From positions 186,001 to 250,000 of the forward strand of contig MPNJ01000001.1 in assembly GCA_002238965.1 (NCBI GenBank): a DNA stretch of 64,000 bases. The letters are read 5' to 3'. The position numbers and the translations under genes were made by a program. Source of the stretch: Nitrospinae bacterium bin107 (GTDB lineage: Bacteria; UBA8248). The notes below the pieces were generated by a model. It did no database searches. It saw nothing but the letters and a program-made list of their open reading frames with translations, and was not told where the DNA came from. Positions within the stretch are counted from its first letter, which is position 1; every line of letters begins with the position of its first letter. This document shows, piece by piece, positions 26,466 through 35,018 of this stretch.

Positions 26466-28181
26466 ATGTCTCTGGAAGCGATGGCGCGCGGCCAGTGGGG
26501 GCCGGCGGCGGTGGGCCTCATTGTCGGCCTGTTCCTGCTCGCCTTCCTGGTCGTGCCTGTCGTGAACGTGATCTACGTCGCTTTCCAGGACCCCAACACG
26601 GGCGCGCTGACGCTCATCAACTTCGTGGATTTCTTCAGGAACAACCTGTTCCAGGAATCCGCCATCAATTCGATCTACGTCGCCCTGATGTCTGTGGTGC
26701 TGGCGTCGTGCTTTGCGCTTCCGCTCGCCTACTTCACGACGCGCTTCAATTTCGGCGGCGCCATCCTCATCCAGACCCTGGGCGTGCTCCCGCTCATCAT
26801 GCCGCCCTTCGTCGGCGCCGTGGCGATGCTCCTGCTCCTCGGCGAGAACGGATCGGTCAACCTGCTGCTGGATGAATGGTTCGGCTTTAAGGTCCCCTTC
26901 ATGGAGGGGTTGAACGGCGTCATCCTGGTCGAGAGCATCCACTATTTCCCGTTCATTCTCATGAATCTCTCGGCCTCGCTCAACAACATCGACCGGTCGA
27001 TGGAGGAATCCGCCCAGAACCTGGGAGCCAGCGGAATGCGCCTGTTCCGCCGCATCGTGTTCCCGCTGGCCATGCCCGGCTACGTCGCGGGCGCATCACT
27101 GGTGTTCCTGAAAGTGTTCGACGACATCGGCACGCCGCTGCTGCTCAACATCAACAACATGCTCGCGCCCCAGGCCTACCTGCGCATCGCCTCCATCGGC
27201 ATCTCGGACCCCATGGGTTATGTGATCTCGGTCATCCTGGTAATTTTCTCCCTGCTGGCGCTCTGGACCTCGTTTCTGGCGCTGCGGAACAAGGACTACG
27301 CGACCGTGCAAAAGGGCGGGGGCGGGCTGATGAAGCGCGACCTGAGACCCTGGGAGAAGGCCGCCTGCTACGGCGTCGTCGTCTTCATACTGCTGCTGGT
27401 GCTCTCGCCGCACTTCGGCCTCGCCATCCTGTCTCTCGGCACGGTCTGGTCGTTCAGCGTGCTGCCCGACGCCTACACCTACGCGCATTACCTGCGGGTG
27501 ATCTCGGACTCATCGGAATTCATCACCAACACGTTGCTCTACGCGGGCCTCGCCGCGGGCATCGACGTCGTATTCGGCACGGCCATCGCCTATATCGTCC
27601 TGCGCACCGGGCTGGCCGGCCGGCAGTGGCTCGATTACGCCGCGATGGGGGCGGTGGCGATTCCCGGCGTGGTGCTCGGCATCGGCTATCTGCGCACCTT
27701 CTACGCGTTCAACGTGCCGATTATAGATAAACCCCTGGCCTCGTGGTGGGTCATCATCGTCGTCGCCCTCGCCATCAGACGCCTGCCCTACGCGCTGCGC
27801 GCCTGCATGGCGGCGCTGCAGCAGCTGAGCGTCATGCTCGAAGAGGCCGCCGAGAATCTGGGGGCGACCAAGGGCCGCACCATCTACCGGGTCGTCGTGC
27901 CGCTCATGTCGGGCGGCATCGTCGCGGGCTTCATCACCAGCTTCGCCACCGCGGCGGTCGAGCTGTCGACGACCATCATGCTCGTCTCGCAGGAATCGGA
28001 CGCGCCGCTCGCCTTCGGGATTTACGAGTTCATGCAGTCGGCGGCGGGCCGCGGCCCAGGCGCCGCGCTCGGCATCATCGCCGTAGTCATCGTCGGCGTC
28101 GCCACCTACGTCTCGCACCGCTTCATCCAGCGCAAAGAGACGCGCCAGACGCCTGACATGGCCATCGTCGCGGGAGTATGA
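26466..28181 (+). CDS. Fused-duplicate ABC transporter permease (iron type)
   Basis: Inner-membrane permease of 571 aa made of two BPD_transp_1 halves in one chain, as in FbpB/AfuB iron transporters. Each half has an ATPase-docking EAA loop: EESAQNLGASGMRLFRRIVF (about residues 178-197) and EEAAENLGATKGRTIYRVVV (about 459-478). About twelve helices are seen. It forms the whole membrane channel with the ATPase that follows; the stop overlaps the next start (ATGA). Start follows GAAGGGGAAAG. Confidence 0.94.
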   Translation: MSLEAMARGQWGPAAVGLIVGLFLLAFLVVPVVNVIYVAFQDPNTGALTLINFVDFFRNNLFQESAINSIYVALMSVVLASCFALPLAYFTTRFNFGGAILIQTLGVLPLIMPPFVGAVAMLLLLGENGSVNLLLDEWFGFKVPFMEGLNGVILVESIHYFPFILMNLSASLNNIDRSMEESAQNLGASGMRLFRRIVFPLAMPGYVAGASLVFLKVFDDIGTPLLLNINNMLAPQAYLRIASIGISDPMGYVISVILVIFSLLALWTSFLALRNKDYATVQKGGGGLMKRDLRPWEKAACYGVVVFILLLVLSPHFGLAILSLGTVWSFSVLPDAYTYAHYLRVISDSSEFITNTLLYAGLAAGIDVVFGTAIAYIVLRTGLAGRQWLDYAAMGAVAIPGVVLGIGYLRTFYAFNVPIIDKPLASWWVIIVVALAIRRLPYALRACMAALQQLSVMLEEAAENLGATKGRTIYRVVVPLMSGGIVAGFITSFATAAVELSTTIMLVSQESDAPLAFGIYEFMQSAAGRGPGAALGIIAVVIVGVATYVSHRFIQRKETRQTPDMAIVAGV

Positions 28182-29266
28182 GAATGGCATCGCAAAACGC
28201 CGCAAGCGTCGTCATCGAGCAACTGAGCCTCGCCTACGACACGACCGACGTGCTGAAAGACGTGGACCTTCGCATCGAACCGGGCGAGTTGTTCACCTTC
28301 CTGGGCCCGTCGGGGTCGGGCAAATCGACTCTCCTGCGCGCCGTCGCAGGCTTCGGCCCTGCGCCCCGGGGGCGCATCCTGATAGGCGAGGACGACGTGA
28401 CGCGGCTCCCCCCCTGGCGGCGCAACGTCGGCATGGTGTTCCAGTCCTATGCGCTCTGGCCGCACATGACGGTGCGCAGGAACGTCGCCTTCGGCCTCGA
28501 GGAGCGCAAGACGCCCGCCGCCGAAATTCCCAAGCGCATCGACGCCGCACTGGACATGGTCGGACTCCTGGAGCTTGCCGAGCGGCGCCCATCGCAGCTG
28601 TCCGGCGGACAGCAGCAGCGCGTCGCCCTGGCGCGCACCATCGTCGTCGAGCCCCGCGTGCTCCTGCTCGACGAGCCGCTCTCGAACCTGGACGCCAACC
28701 TGCGCGTACAGATGCGCCGCGAGATTCTGGACTTGCAGCGCGAACTGGAACTGACCACCATCTTCGTCACCCACGACCAGGAAGAGGCCAACACCATCTC
28801 GGATCGTATCGCCGTGCTCGACGACGGCATACTCCAGCAGGTGGGAGCGCCCATGGAACTCTACGACGAGCCGGTGAACCGCTTCGTCGCCCACTTCCTG
28901 GGCACGGCGAATCTCATGGACGGGCGGATCGAGACGGGGGCCGACGGCGCGCGCTTCGCCGCGGCCGGCGGCATTGCCGTGCCGCTTTCGGGTGAGGTCC
29001 ACGCGCCCGGTGAGGAGCATACCGCCGTGTTCCGGCCCCAGGATATCGCCATCGCCAAACCGGGCGAGACGCTCCCCGGTATCGTCCTGACCGGCCGGGT
29101 GCAGCACCGCGAGTTCCTTGGCAACCTGCTGCGCTACTCCGTCGTCATCGGCGAGGACACCCTGCTGGTCGACGACACCCACCATCCGGGCCGCCGCGCC
29201 TTCGCCGTGGGAGATGATGTCGCCGTGGGCCTCCGCGGCGAGCAGGTGCGCATCCTGGAGCGTTGA
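28178..29266 (+). CDS. ABC transporter ATP-binding protein
   Basis: ATPase of 362 aa energising the importer encoded with it. Walker A is GPSGSGKST, Q-loop VFQSYALWPHMT, signature LSGGQQQRVALAR and Walker B VLLLDEPLSNLD, with switch His in VTHDQEEA. The C-terminal third is a TOBE/MOI-like domain (VFRPQDIAIA, VQHREFLGNLLRYSV) as in FbpC/PotA-type proteins, which often bind regulatory ligands. Coupled to the permease by a four-base overlap; ATG at 28184 is an alternative start. Confidence 0.95.
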   Translation: MRMASQNAASVVIEQLSLAYDTTDVLKDVDLRIEPGELFTFLGPSGSGKSTLLRAVAGFGPAPRGRILIGEDDVTRLPPWRRNVGMVFQSYALWPHMTVRRNVAFGLEERKTPAAEIPKRIDAALDMVGLLELAERRPSQLSGGQQQRVALARTIVVEPRVLLLDEPLSNLDANLRVQMRREILDLQRELELTTIFVTHDQEEANTISDRIAVLDDGILQQVGAPMELYDEPVNRFVAHFLGTANLMDGRIETGADGARFAAAGGIAVPLSGEVHAPGEEHTAVFRPQDIAIAKPGETLPGIVLTGRVQHREFLGNLLRYSVVIGEDTLLVDDTHHPGRRAFAVGDDVAVGLRGEQVRILER

Positions 29267-29627
29267 GAGGAGCGCTCTCCCGCAGGATTCCTGGTAAACC
29301 CGATTGGACCCTGTAGGGACAGGCCTTCGTGCCTGTCCTGACGAAGGACAACCACGGAGGGTAGGACAGGCACGGAGGCCATAAAACCATCGTGCTTGCG
29401 CTGCGGAGCACGGAATAAGAAATCCCGGAAAACGGGCCGCTTGATTTGATCTCGCCGCCGAATTGGGCTACATGATTTCCGGGCGGCCCGGTGGAGATTC
29501 CACCCCCCGATAAAATCCAAAACTCAAAACGACATCCTGAAACTGGAGCGAGGCGAATCCCGGAAACTGAGAGCGTTTTCTAGTGAGGGGATCGTCGAGT
29601 TCCAGACGACGAGACGAGGGAGATTCC
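29267..29627. repeat. Intergenic gap with GTAGGGACAGG palindrome
   Basis: A family-A unit at about 29312-29380 reads GTAGGGACAGGCCTTCGTGC, CTGTCC, GACAAGG-like ACGAAGGACAACCACGGAGG, then GGACAGGCACGGAGGCC. It is nearly the sequence at 2966-3040. The rest (29385-29610) shows nothing recognised. The arsC ribosome site GAGGGAG ends the gap. Confidence 0.55.
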
Positions 29628-30104
29628 ATGCGCCATATTCTCGTTCTTTGCACGGGCAACTCGGCACGCTCGATACTCGCGGAAGCCGTCCTGAACCGCG
29701 ACGGCGCGGGGAGGGTGCGGGCCTATTCGGCGGGTTCCCGCCCGACGGGCCGGGTCAATCCGGGCGCGGTCCGCCTCCTCGAGCGGCTGGGCCTGCCGAC
29801 GGAAGGCTACCGCTCGAAGAGCTGGGATGAGTTCGCCGCCCCCGGCGCCCCCAAAATGGACCTCGTCGTCACCGTCTGCGATTCGGCGGCGGGCGAAATC
29901 TGCCCCGTCTGGCCCGGCGCACCGCTCACGGCGCACTGGGGAGTGGACGACCCCGCCGCTGCGCCGGAAGACCAAATCGACCGGGCGTTCCGGGTCGCCT
30001 ACCACCGCCTGAGCGCCCGAATCAACGCCTTTCTGGCCCTTGACTTCGAAGACATGGACCGCGCGGCGCTCATGACGCGCCTGGACGCCATCGCCCGAAT
30101 ATGA
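29628..30104 (+). CDS. arsC: Arsenate reductase ArsC, LMW-phosphatase (thioredoxin-coupled) type
   Basis: Cytosolic protein of 158 aa. The P-loop CTGNSARS (nucleophile Cys8) is followed by a long family body and the redox Cys pair in VTVCDSAAGEICP (Cys84, Cys92), as in S. aureus ArsC, where the cysteines relay electrons from thioredoxin. Reduces arsenate to arsenite. The start at 29628 has GAGGGAG nine bases upstream; an upstream in-frame start is unsupported. An aquaporin gene follows after 12 bases, giving an exit route for arsenite. A plain tyrosine phosphatase is unlikely given the C-terminal Cys pair. Confidence 0.9.
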   Translation: MRHILVLCTGNSARSILAEAVLNRDGAGRVRAYSAGSRPTGRVNPGAVRLLERLGLPTEGYRSKSWDEFAAPGAPKMDLVVTVCDSAAGEICPVWPGAPLTAHWGVDDPAAAPEDQIDRAFRVAYHRLSARINAFLALDFEDMDRAALMTRLDAIARI

Positions 30105-30116
30105 GGAGGTAACCCG

Positions 30117-30770
30117 ATGAGCCGTAAACTCCTGGCCGAAGCCATTGGAACCGCGTTCCTGCTCGCCGCCATCACAGGCTCGGGCATCATGGGCGACGCC
30201 CTCTCGAACGGGCAGGCGGGCGCGGCGCTATTGCCGCATTCACTGGCGATCGGCGCGATCCTCTTCGTGATGATCACCCTGCTCGGGCCGGTCTCCGGCG
30301 CGCACTTCAACCCCGCGGTCACCATGGTCTTCGCCTTGAATGGGGAGATGGAACAGCGCGAGGCCGCGCCCTACGTCGCCACGCAATTCCTCGCGGGTAT
30401 CCTCGGCGTGCTCGCCGCGCACCTGATGTTCGACCTGGACATCGCCCAGGTCTCGGCGAAAACGCGCAGCGGCATCGGCCAGTGGTCGGCGGAAGTCATA
30501 GCGACGGCGGGGCTCATCTTCGTCATCCTGGGCGGACTACGCACGAACCCCGCCCTCATCCCCGCGATGGTCGGGCTATACATCATGGCGGCCCTCTGGT
30601 TCACGGCCTCGACCAGCTTCGCCAACCCGGCGGTCACGATCGCGCGGGTTTACACCAACACGTTCTCGGGCATTCAGCCGTTCGACGCGCCCGCCTTCAT
30701 CATCGCCCAGTTCTTGGGCGCGCTCGCGGGCTGGCGCCTGGCGTGCGCCGTATGGCCCGAGGAGCGTTGA
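30117..30770 (+). CDS. MIP-family channel (aquaporin/aquaglyceroporin), probable arsenite exit channel
   Basis: Inner-membrane channel of 217 aa with six helices and both half-helix motifs: NPAVT at 65-69 (GAHFNPAVT) and at 170-174 (SFANPAVTIAR). The Arg of the selectivity filter follows the second NPA. It is the gene directly after arsC, GGAGG precedes its ATG, and no ArsB or Acr3 pump gene is nearby. In rhizobia the ArsC plus AqpS pair disposes of arsenite by channel-mediated downhill flow; the same is inferred here. Confidence 0.9.
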   Translation: MSRKLLAEAIGTAFLLAAITGSGIMGDALSNGQAGAALLPHSLAIGAILFVMITLLGPVSGAHFNPAVTMVFALNGEMEQREAAPYVATQFLAGILGVLAAHLMFDLDIAQVSAKTRSGIGQWSAEVIATAGLIFVILGGLRTNPALIPAMVGLYIMAALWFTASTSFANPAVTIARVYTNTFSGIQPFDAPAFIIAQFLGALAGWRLACAVWPEER

Positions 30771-31137
30771 AGCCTGGAACCCGAACGCATTTCAAAAGAC
30801 TGTTAAGAAACCTGATTTTGTGATTCGGCGTATGTAGCCGACCGGGGAGGGTATACACACCCACCCATGTTTTGAGACGTAGGGGCGGCCCCCAGTGGCC
30901 GCCCATATCGGATATGTCCAACTCCGTGGTTGTGCTTCGCATGGACAGGCACGGGGGCCTGTCCCTACAAACCCTCTACTTGCAGGGGCCCTATTCGGGC
31001 TTTTTCAACAGCCTCCTAAGCACTGTCCACTCCCCTGAAACACCGCCAAATGAGCAAGCAGGCTTGCCATTCGCGCGCTGATGGTGGATTCTCCCCCGAA
31101 ATCTGAAACGGCCTCATCATATCCGGAGTCAAGACGA
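30771..31137. repeat. Intergenic repeats
   Basis: From 30879 to 31012 several repeat units are chained: GTAGGGGCGGCCCCCAGTGGCCGCC, then CGTGGTTGTGCTTCGCATGGACAGGCACGGGGGCCTGTCCCTAC (inverted family-A unit), then GGGCTTTTTCAACAGCCTCC (family-B cap). No gene seen. Confidence 0.55.
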
Positions 31138-32010
31138 ATGTCGGAACCAAAGAGCGTATTCATCGAAAGAGACGGCGTGCGGCTTCACGCCCTGGACCAC
31201 GGGAGCGAGGGCGAGGACAAACCCGTCATCCTGATGCTGCACGGCGCTGCGGCCCACGCGCGCTGGTGGGATCACATCGCCCCCGGTTACACGGACATGC
31301 TCCGGCCCGTGGCGACGGATCACCGGGGCCACGGGGACACCGGATGGCAGGATGAATACGTCTTCGAGGACCTGCTGCGCGACGTAACGGCCTGGGTGGA
31401 ATGGGCGGAAGATGAAAGCGGACGAAAGCCCTGGCTCCTGGCGCACTCGATGGGCGGCGTCATCGCGCTGAACCTCTTCGCCCTCGAGCCGCCAGACGTC
31501 GAGGGCATCATCATCGTGGATTCCCCGCTCCGGACGACGGACGCGATTCTCGCCGAGGTGCGCGCCTTCGGGAACCGGCCCGCCAGACCCTGGGCCTCGC
31601 AAGATCTGTTCGTCGAGAAATTCAGGCTCCTGCCCGCATCTGACAAGGTGAACCCTGAGACCATCGCCCATATCGCGCGCCACGCCGTGCGGCGAAACGG
31701 CGACGGCACATGGACGGTCAAGGCGGACAGGCGCTTTCACGCCGCGCGTCCCGAGACGGATCAGCGCGCGGGCTGGCAGCGGGTCGAGACGCCCGCCCTG
31801 CTCGTGGCAGGGGAACTCTCCGACCGCCTGAAATCGGATTCCCTCGAATGGGTCCGCGAGAAGGTTCCGCATGTGGAGACAGCCGTCATCCCCGGCGCGC
31901 ACCACCACGTCTTCATGGACGAACCGGACGCCTTCATCCGCGTGACCCGCGAGTTTCTTAAGAGGAAGATTTCTTCAATCAGCGAGCCGAGCGCGTCACG
32001 GACGGTCTGA
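31138..32010 (+). CDS. Alpha/beta-fold hydrolase
   Basis: A 290-residue cytosolic alpha/beta hydrolase. Oxyanion motif is LMLHGAAAHARWWDH, the nucleophile elbow AHSMGGVIAL (catalytic Ser), and the catalytic His lies in IPGAHHHVFMDEPD. The acid is probably the Glu or Asp near LLVAGELSDRLK. ATG at 31138 is chosen (GGAGTC upstream); an in-frame ATG at 31081 would add an unconserved 19 residues. The reaction (ester, C-C bond or epoxide) cannot be told. Convergent with the ThDP-enzyme cluster. Confidence 0.87.
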   Translation: MSEPKSVFIERDGVRLHALDHGSEGEDKPVILMLHGAAAHARWWDHIAPGYTDMLRPVATDHRGHGDTGWQDEYVFEDLLRDVTAWVEWAEDESGRKPWLLAHSMGGVIALNLFALEPPDVEGIIIVDSPLRTTDAILAEVRAFGNRPARPWASQDLFVEKFRLLPASDKVNPETIAHIARHAVRRNGDGTWTVKADRRFHAARPETDQRAGWQRVETPALLVAGELSDRLKSDSLEWVREKVPHVETAVIPGAHHHVFMDEPDAFIRVTREFLKRKISSISEPSASRTV

Positions 32011-32320
32011 ATCTGATACGCCTCTTATTTCCACACGTCTTCACGTGACCACCTCGGAATGACAAACATAACCGCACCGCCTCGTGGGGACAGGCCCCTG
32101 TGCCTGTCCTATGTCAAGGTGGATACGACCAGGGCGGCCACGGGGGGCCGCCCCTACGGGTGAATGCGCTTTTGATCGTCTTTCCGGCGCATGCCGGAAT
32201 CCAGGGACTTTGTCATTTCGTCTCTGTCACGTCCTCACCCCGCACGTCGTTTTGGTCGTAAGCCTGGTGTATGTAGCGCTCCCATCTTTGGAGCGCTACA
32301 TACAAAACCGCCGCGCCCCC
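32011..32320. repeat. Convergent intergenic gap with repeats and a perfect hairpin
   Basis: Contains a family-A unit (32090-32158, GGGGACAGGCCCCTGTGCCTGTCC), then GGCCACGGGGGGCCGCCCCTAC, a TTTCCGGCGCATGCCGGAATCC unit (32179-32207) and the separate 14-bp hairpin listed at 32269. Confidence 0.55.
32269..32303. terminator. Perfect 14-bp hairpin between convergent genes
   Basis: GTATGTAGCGCTCC and its exact complement are separated by a seven-base loop (CATCTTT). No T-run follows on either strand, so it is not a textbook terminator. Its place between two converging operons still makes a bidirectional transcription or mRNA-end function the simplest idea. Confidence 0.45.
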
Positions 32321-34000
32321 CTACTCCGTAACAGCCAACGGCGCCATGGCCTCGATGTCGCTCACGCAGTCGATGACGACGGGCCGGTTCGCGCTGAAGG
32401 CCTGGTCGAGCGCGCTTTTCAGCTCACCCGGTTTTTCCACCCGGATGCCCAGCGCGCCCATGGATTCGGCTATCTCGGCGAAATTCACCGCGTTCAGCTT
32501 CCAGAGCTCATGGGCCTGCTCGGTCTGCTCGCCGCCGTAGGCGCGATCGAAGCCGCGCTTGGACTGGTTGCCCGAAGCGTTGTTGTTCACCAGCGTCACC
32601 GCGTTTATCTTCCAGCGCACGGCGGTCTCGATCTCCGAAAGATGGTACCAGAAGCCCGAATCGCCGTTGAAGGCGAGCACCGGCCTGTCCGGTACGGCGC
32701 ACTTGGCCCCCAGACCCGCCGAGAAGGCCCAGCCCAGGTGGCCCGCGCTCCGTATGTAGCTTTGCTCGGGGTGCGAGAGGTCGTACATGCCGCCCATCCA
32801 CATGCCCGAATGGCCCGTATCGCCCAGCACGACGCAGTCCGAAGGCAGCGAATCCGTCAACTCCTGGCAGATGCGCTCGGGACGCATGGGTGCTGCGTCC
32901 GATGCGAGATATTCGCTGAATTCATCGCGCCATCCCTGCACGAAGCCCTGTGCTCGCTCGACCCAGCCCGCGCGCGATGCGGCGGAATCTCCACCCGCCG
33001 CATCGGTCATCTTCTTTAAACTCACCCTGGCGTCGCCCAGAACCGCGGCTTGTAAGGGATAGTTCCGCGCCAAGGCTTCGGGTTCGATGTCGAGCTGGAT
33101 GGCGGGTGTTCCGATGGGTGGCACGGCCCAGAAATGCGTCGTCATGCCGCCCGTCTCGGTGCCGACGAAGAATACCAGGTCGGCTCCGTTCACGACGCGG
33201 TTCGCGCTCTTTCTCGAATAGGTGCCCACCACGCCGACGGAGAGCGGATGGTTGCCCGGAATGTTGTCCTTGCCGTTCAGCGACGTCGCCACCGGGATAT
33301 TCAGCTTCTCGGCCAGGGCGATGAGTTCTTTCGAAGCCCCCGATGAGCGAACCCCGCCGCCAGCGACGATGACGGGGCGCTCCGCTTTTTCCAGCAACTC
33401 GACCGCTTTTTTCACCCGCGCCATTTCAGGTTCGGGCCTATATGGAGGGAGTTCCTTGAAATCTTCTTCGATGATCACTTCCATCTCGGCCTCTCCGATG
33501 TCGAGCTGGCCCTCGTTGCCTGCGAATTGCAGGTGCACAGGACCCGGACACCCCGAGGTGGCCACGCGGAAGGCTTGCCGGAGCATGTCCGGGAAGCGCG
33601 AGACGTCGTCCACCGTGGCGTTGAACTTCGTCACCGGCTCGAAGGCGGGCACGTCGTCCACCTCCTGGTAGACCTTGCGGAACTTCGTCTCGGGCACGCG
33701 CCCGCCCGTGAAGGCCAGGACGGGAGCCTTCGCCAGATAGGCGTCCCGCAGGCCCGCCGCCAGGTTCAGCGCGCCGATGACCTGCGCCATGCAGACGCCC
33801 GGCTTCTTGCCCGCGCGGGCGTAGCCGTCCGCCATGTAGGCGGCGGATTTCTCGCCGTGCGTCTGGATGCGGGCGATGTTCGTGCGCTCTTCCATCTCGG
33901 CCATCGAGCGCCTGAGAACAGCGGGAACCAGAAAAGTGTGAGTCACGCCATAGCCCTTGAGCATCTCGGCCATGACCTGGGCGCCTGTCATTTTCGGCAT
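32321..34000 (-). CDS. Thiamine-diphosphate-dependent enzyme (acetolactate-synthase-like)
   Basis: A 559-residue ThDP enzyme with the three-domain POX/AHAS fold. The catalytic Glu sits in IQTHGEKSAAYMADGYAR. The central domain has VPVATSLNGKDNIPGNHPLS-like sequence. The ThDP/Mg motif is FNGDSGFWYHLSEIETAVRW...VNNN (GDG-like GDS). It presumably decarboxylates a 2-oxo acid or oxalyl-type thioester, or condenses aldehydes. The neighbouring CoA-ligase subunits and cyclase point to a catabolic route, not branched amino-acid synthesis, and no regulatory IlvN subunit is present. Start 34000 has AGGAG upstream. Confidence 0.85.
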   Translation of the reverse strand: MPKMTGAQVMAEMLKGYGVTHTFLVPAVLRRSMAEMEERTNIARIQTHGEKSAAYMADGYARAGKKPGVCMAQVIGALNLAAGLRDAYLAKAPVLAFTGGRVPETKFRKVYQEVDDVPAFEPVTKFNATVDDVSRFPDMLRQAFRVATSGCPGPVHLQFAGNEGQLDIGEAEMEVIIEEDFKELPPYRPEPEMARVKKAVELLEKAERPVIVAGGGVRSSGASKELIALAEKLNIPVATSLNGKDNIPGNHPLSVGVVGTYSRKSANRVVNGADLVFFVGTETGGMTTHFWAVPPIGTPAIQLDIEPEALARNYPLQAAVLGDARVSLKKMTDAAGGDSAASRAGWVERAQGFVQGWRDEFSEYLASDAAPMRPERICQELTDSLPSDCVVLGDTGHSGMWMGGMYDLSHPEQSYIRSAGHLGWAFSAGLGAKCAVPDRPVLAFNGDSGFWYHLSEIETAVRWKINAVTLVNNNASGNQSKRGFDRAYGGEQTEQAHELWKLNAVNFAEIAESMGALGIRVEKPGELKSALDQAFSANRPVVIDCVSDIEAMAPLAVTE

Positions 34001-34100
34001 TTGCAATTTCTCCTTGTCTTTACACAATATTTTCTTGGGACGACGAAATACGAAACCACCAGTTTCGGATTTTTCAGGGAATACCGCATAGAATTATCAG

Positions 34101-35018
34101 CTAAGGAGCGAAAAATCCAGCGCCCAAGGCATCGCGCACGGCGTCTGGAATCTCGCGCATATCCTCCACCACGGCGGCCCCCGCCTCTCTTAACAGCGCC
34201 TTTTTCCGTGCGGGAGAACCTTCGCCGCGCTCGATGATGGCCGCCGCGTGGCCGAAGCTCACACCTTGGGGAGCAGACTCGTTCACCATCCCCGCGATGA
34301 AGGCGACCACCGGCTTGGTGAATCCCCCCTCGCCCATCAGGCGCGCCGCGTCTTCTTCGGCGCACGAGCCCGGCTCGCCGAACAGGACGACGCATTCTGT
34401 CTCGGGATCTTCCTCGAACAAGGGCATGAGTTCCGAGAAGGGCGCGCCCACCATGGCGTCTCCCCCCACGCTCACGTAGGTGCTCTGGCCGACCCCCTCG
34501 CGGCTCAGGAGCCAGCATGTCTCGCTACCCATGCCCCCGCTTCTGCTCAGCACGCCCACCGGCCCGCGCCGGAACAGGAGGTTCGTGACGGGCAAGTCCC
34601 CTCCCGTGCCGCCCATCTTGGCGCGTCCGGGGCTGATGATCCCCTGGCTGTTGGGACCCACGAGCCGCACCCCTGCGCGCCGTGCATGGGCGATCATCCG
34701 CGCCACGTCGTGCTGGGGTACGCCCTCGGCGCACACGAGGATCATCCCGACGCCCGCCACCGCCGCTTCGATGGCCGATTCCGCCGCCGCGGCCGCGGGC
34801 ACGAACAGGACGGCCGCGTCCGCCGGGTGTTCACCCAGAGCGGAGGCGAACGAGTCGTATACGGGTACGCCGTCGCAATCCTCGCCTCCGCGTCCGGGCA
34901 CTACGCCCGCCACTACTCGGGTACCGTACGCCCGCATGAAGCCCGTGTGGGCGCGCGCCTGCCATCCGGTGATGCCCGCCACGACGACGCGCGTTGTCTC
35001 GTCAACCAGAATGCTCAA
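34101..35018 (-). CDS. CoA ligase (NDP-forming) alpha subunit, SucD-like
   Basis: A 305-residue CoA-binding subunit. The N-terminal Rossmann domain has VVVAGITGWQARAH, VLFVPAAAA and VGPNSQGIISP. The phospho-His loop ends in SFGHAAAII, whose His would be phosphorylated during catalysis. With the beta subunit it would join an acid to CoA at the expense of ATP. The TTG start overlaps the beta stop (TTGA), so the two are made together. Longer ATG-started frames run through the beta gene and are not real. Succinate, malate or another dicarboxylate are candidate substrates. Confidence 0.87.
   Translation of the reverse strand: MSILVDETTRVVVAGITGWQARAHTGFMRAYGTRVVAGVVPGRGGEDCDGVPVYDSFASALGEHPADAAVLFVPAAAAAESAIEAAVAGVGMILVCAEGVPQHDVARMIAHARRAGVRLVGPNSQGIISPGRAKMGGTGGDLPVTNLLFRRGPVGVLSRSGGMGSETCWLLSREGVGQSTYVSVGGDAMVGAPFSELMPLFEEDPETECVVLFGEPGSCAEEDAARLMGEGGFTKPVVAFIAGMVNESAPQGVSFGHAAAIIERGEGSPARKKALLREAGAAVVEDMREIPDAVRDALGAGFFAP

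Noticed and set aside
32321-34000. IlvB acetolactate synthase
   Set aside because: Fold matches, but no small IlvN subunit, and neighbours (CoA ligase, cyclase) indicate another pathway.
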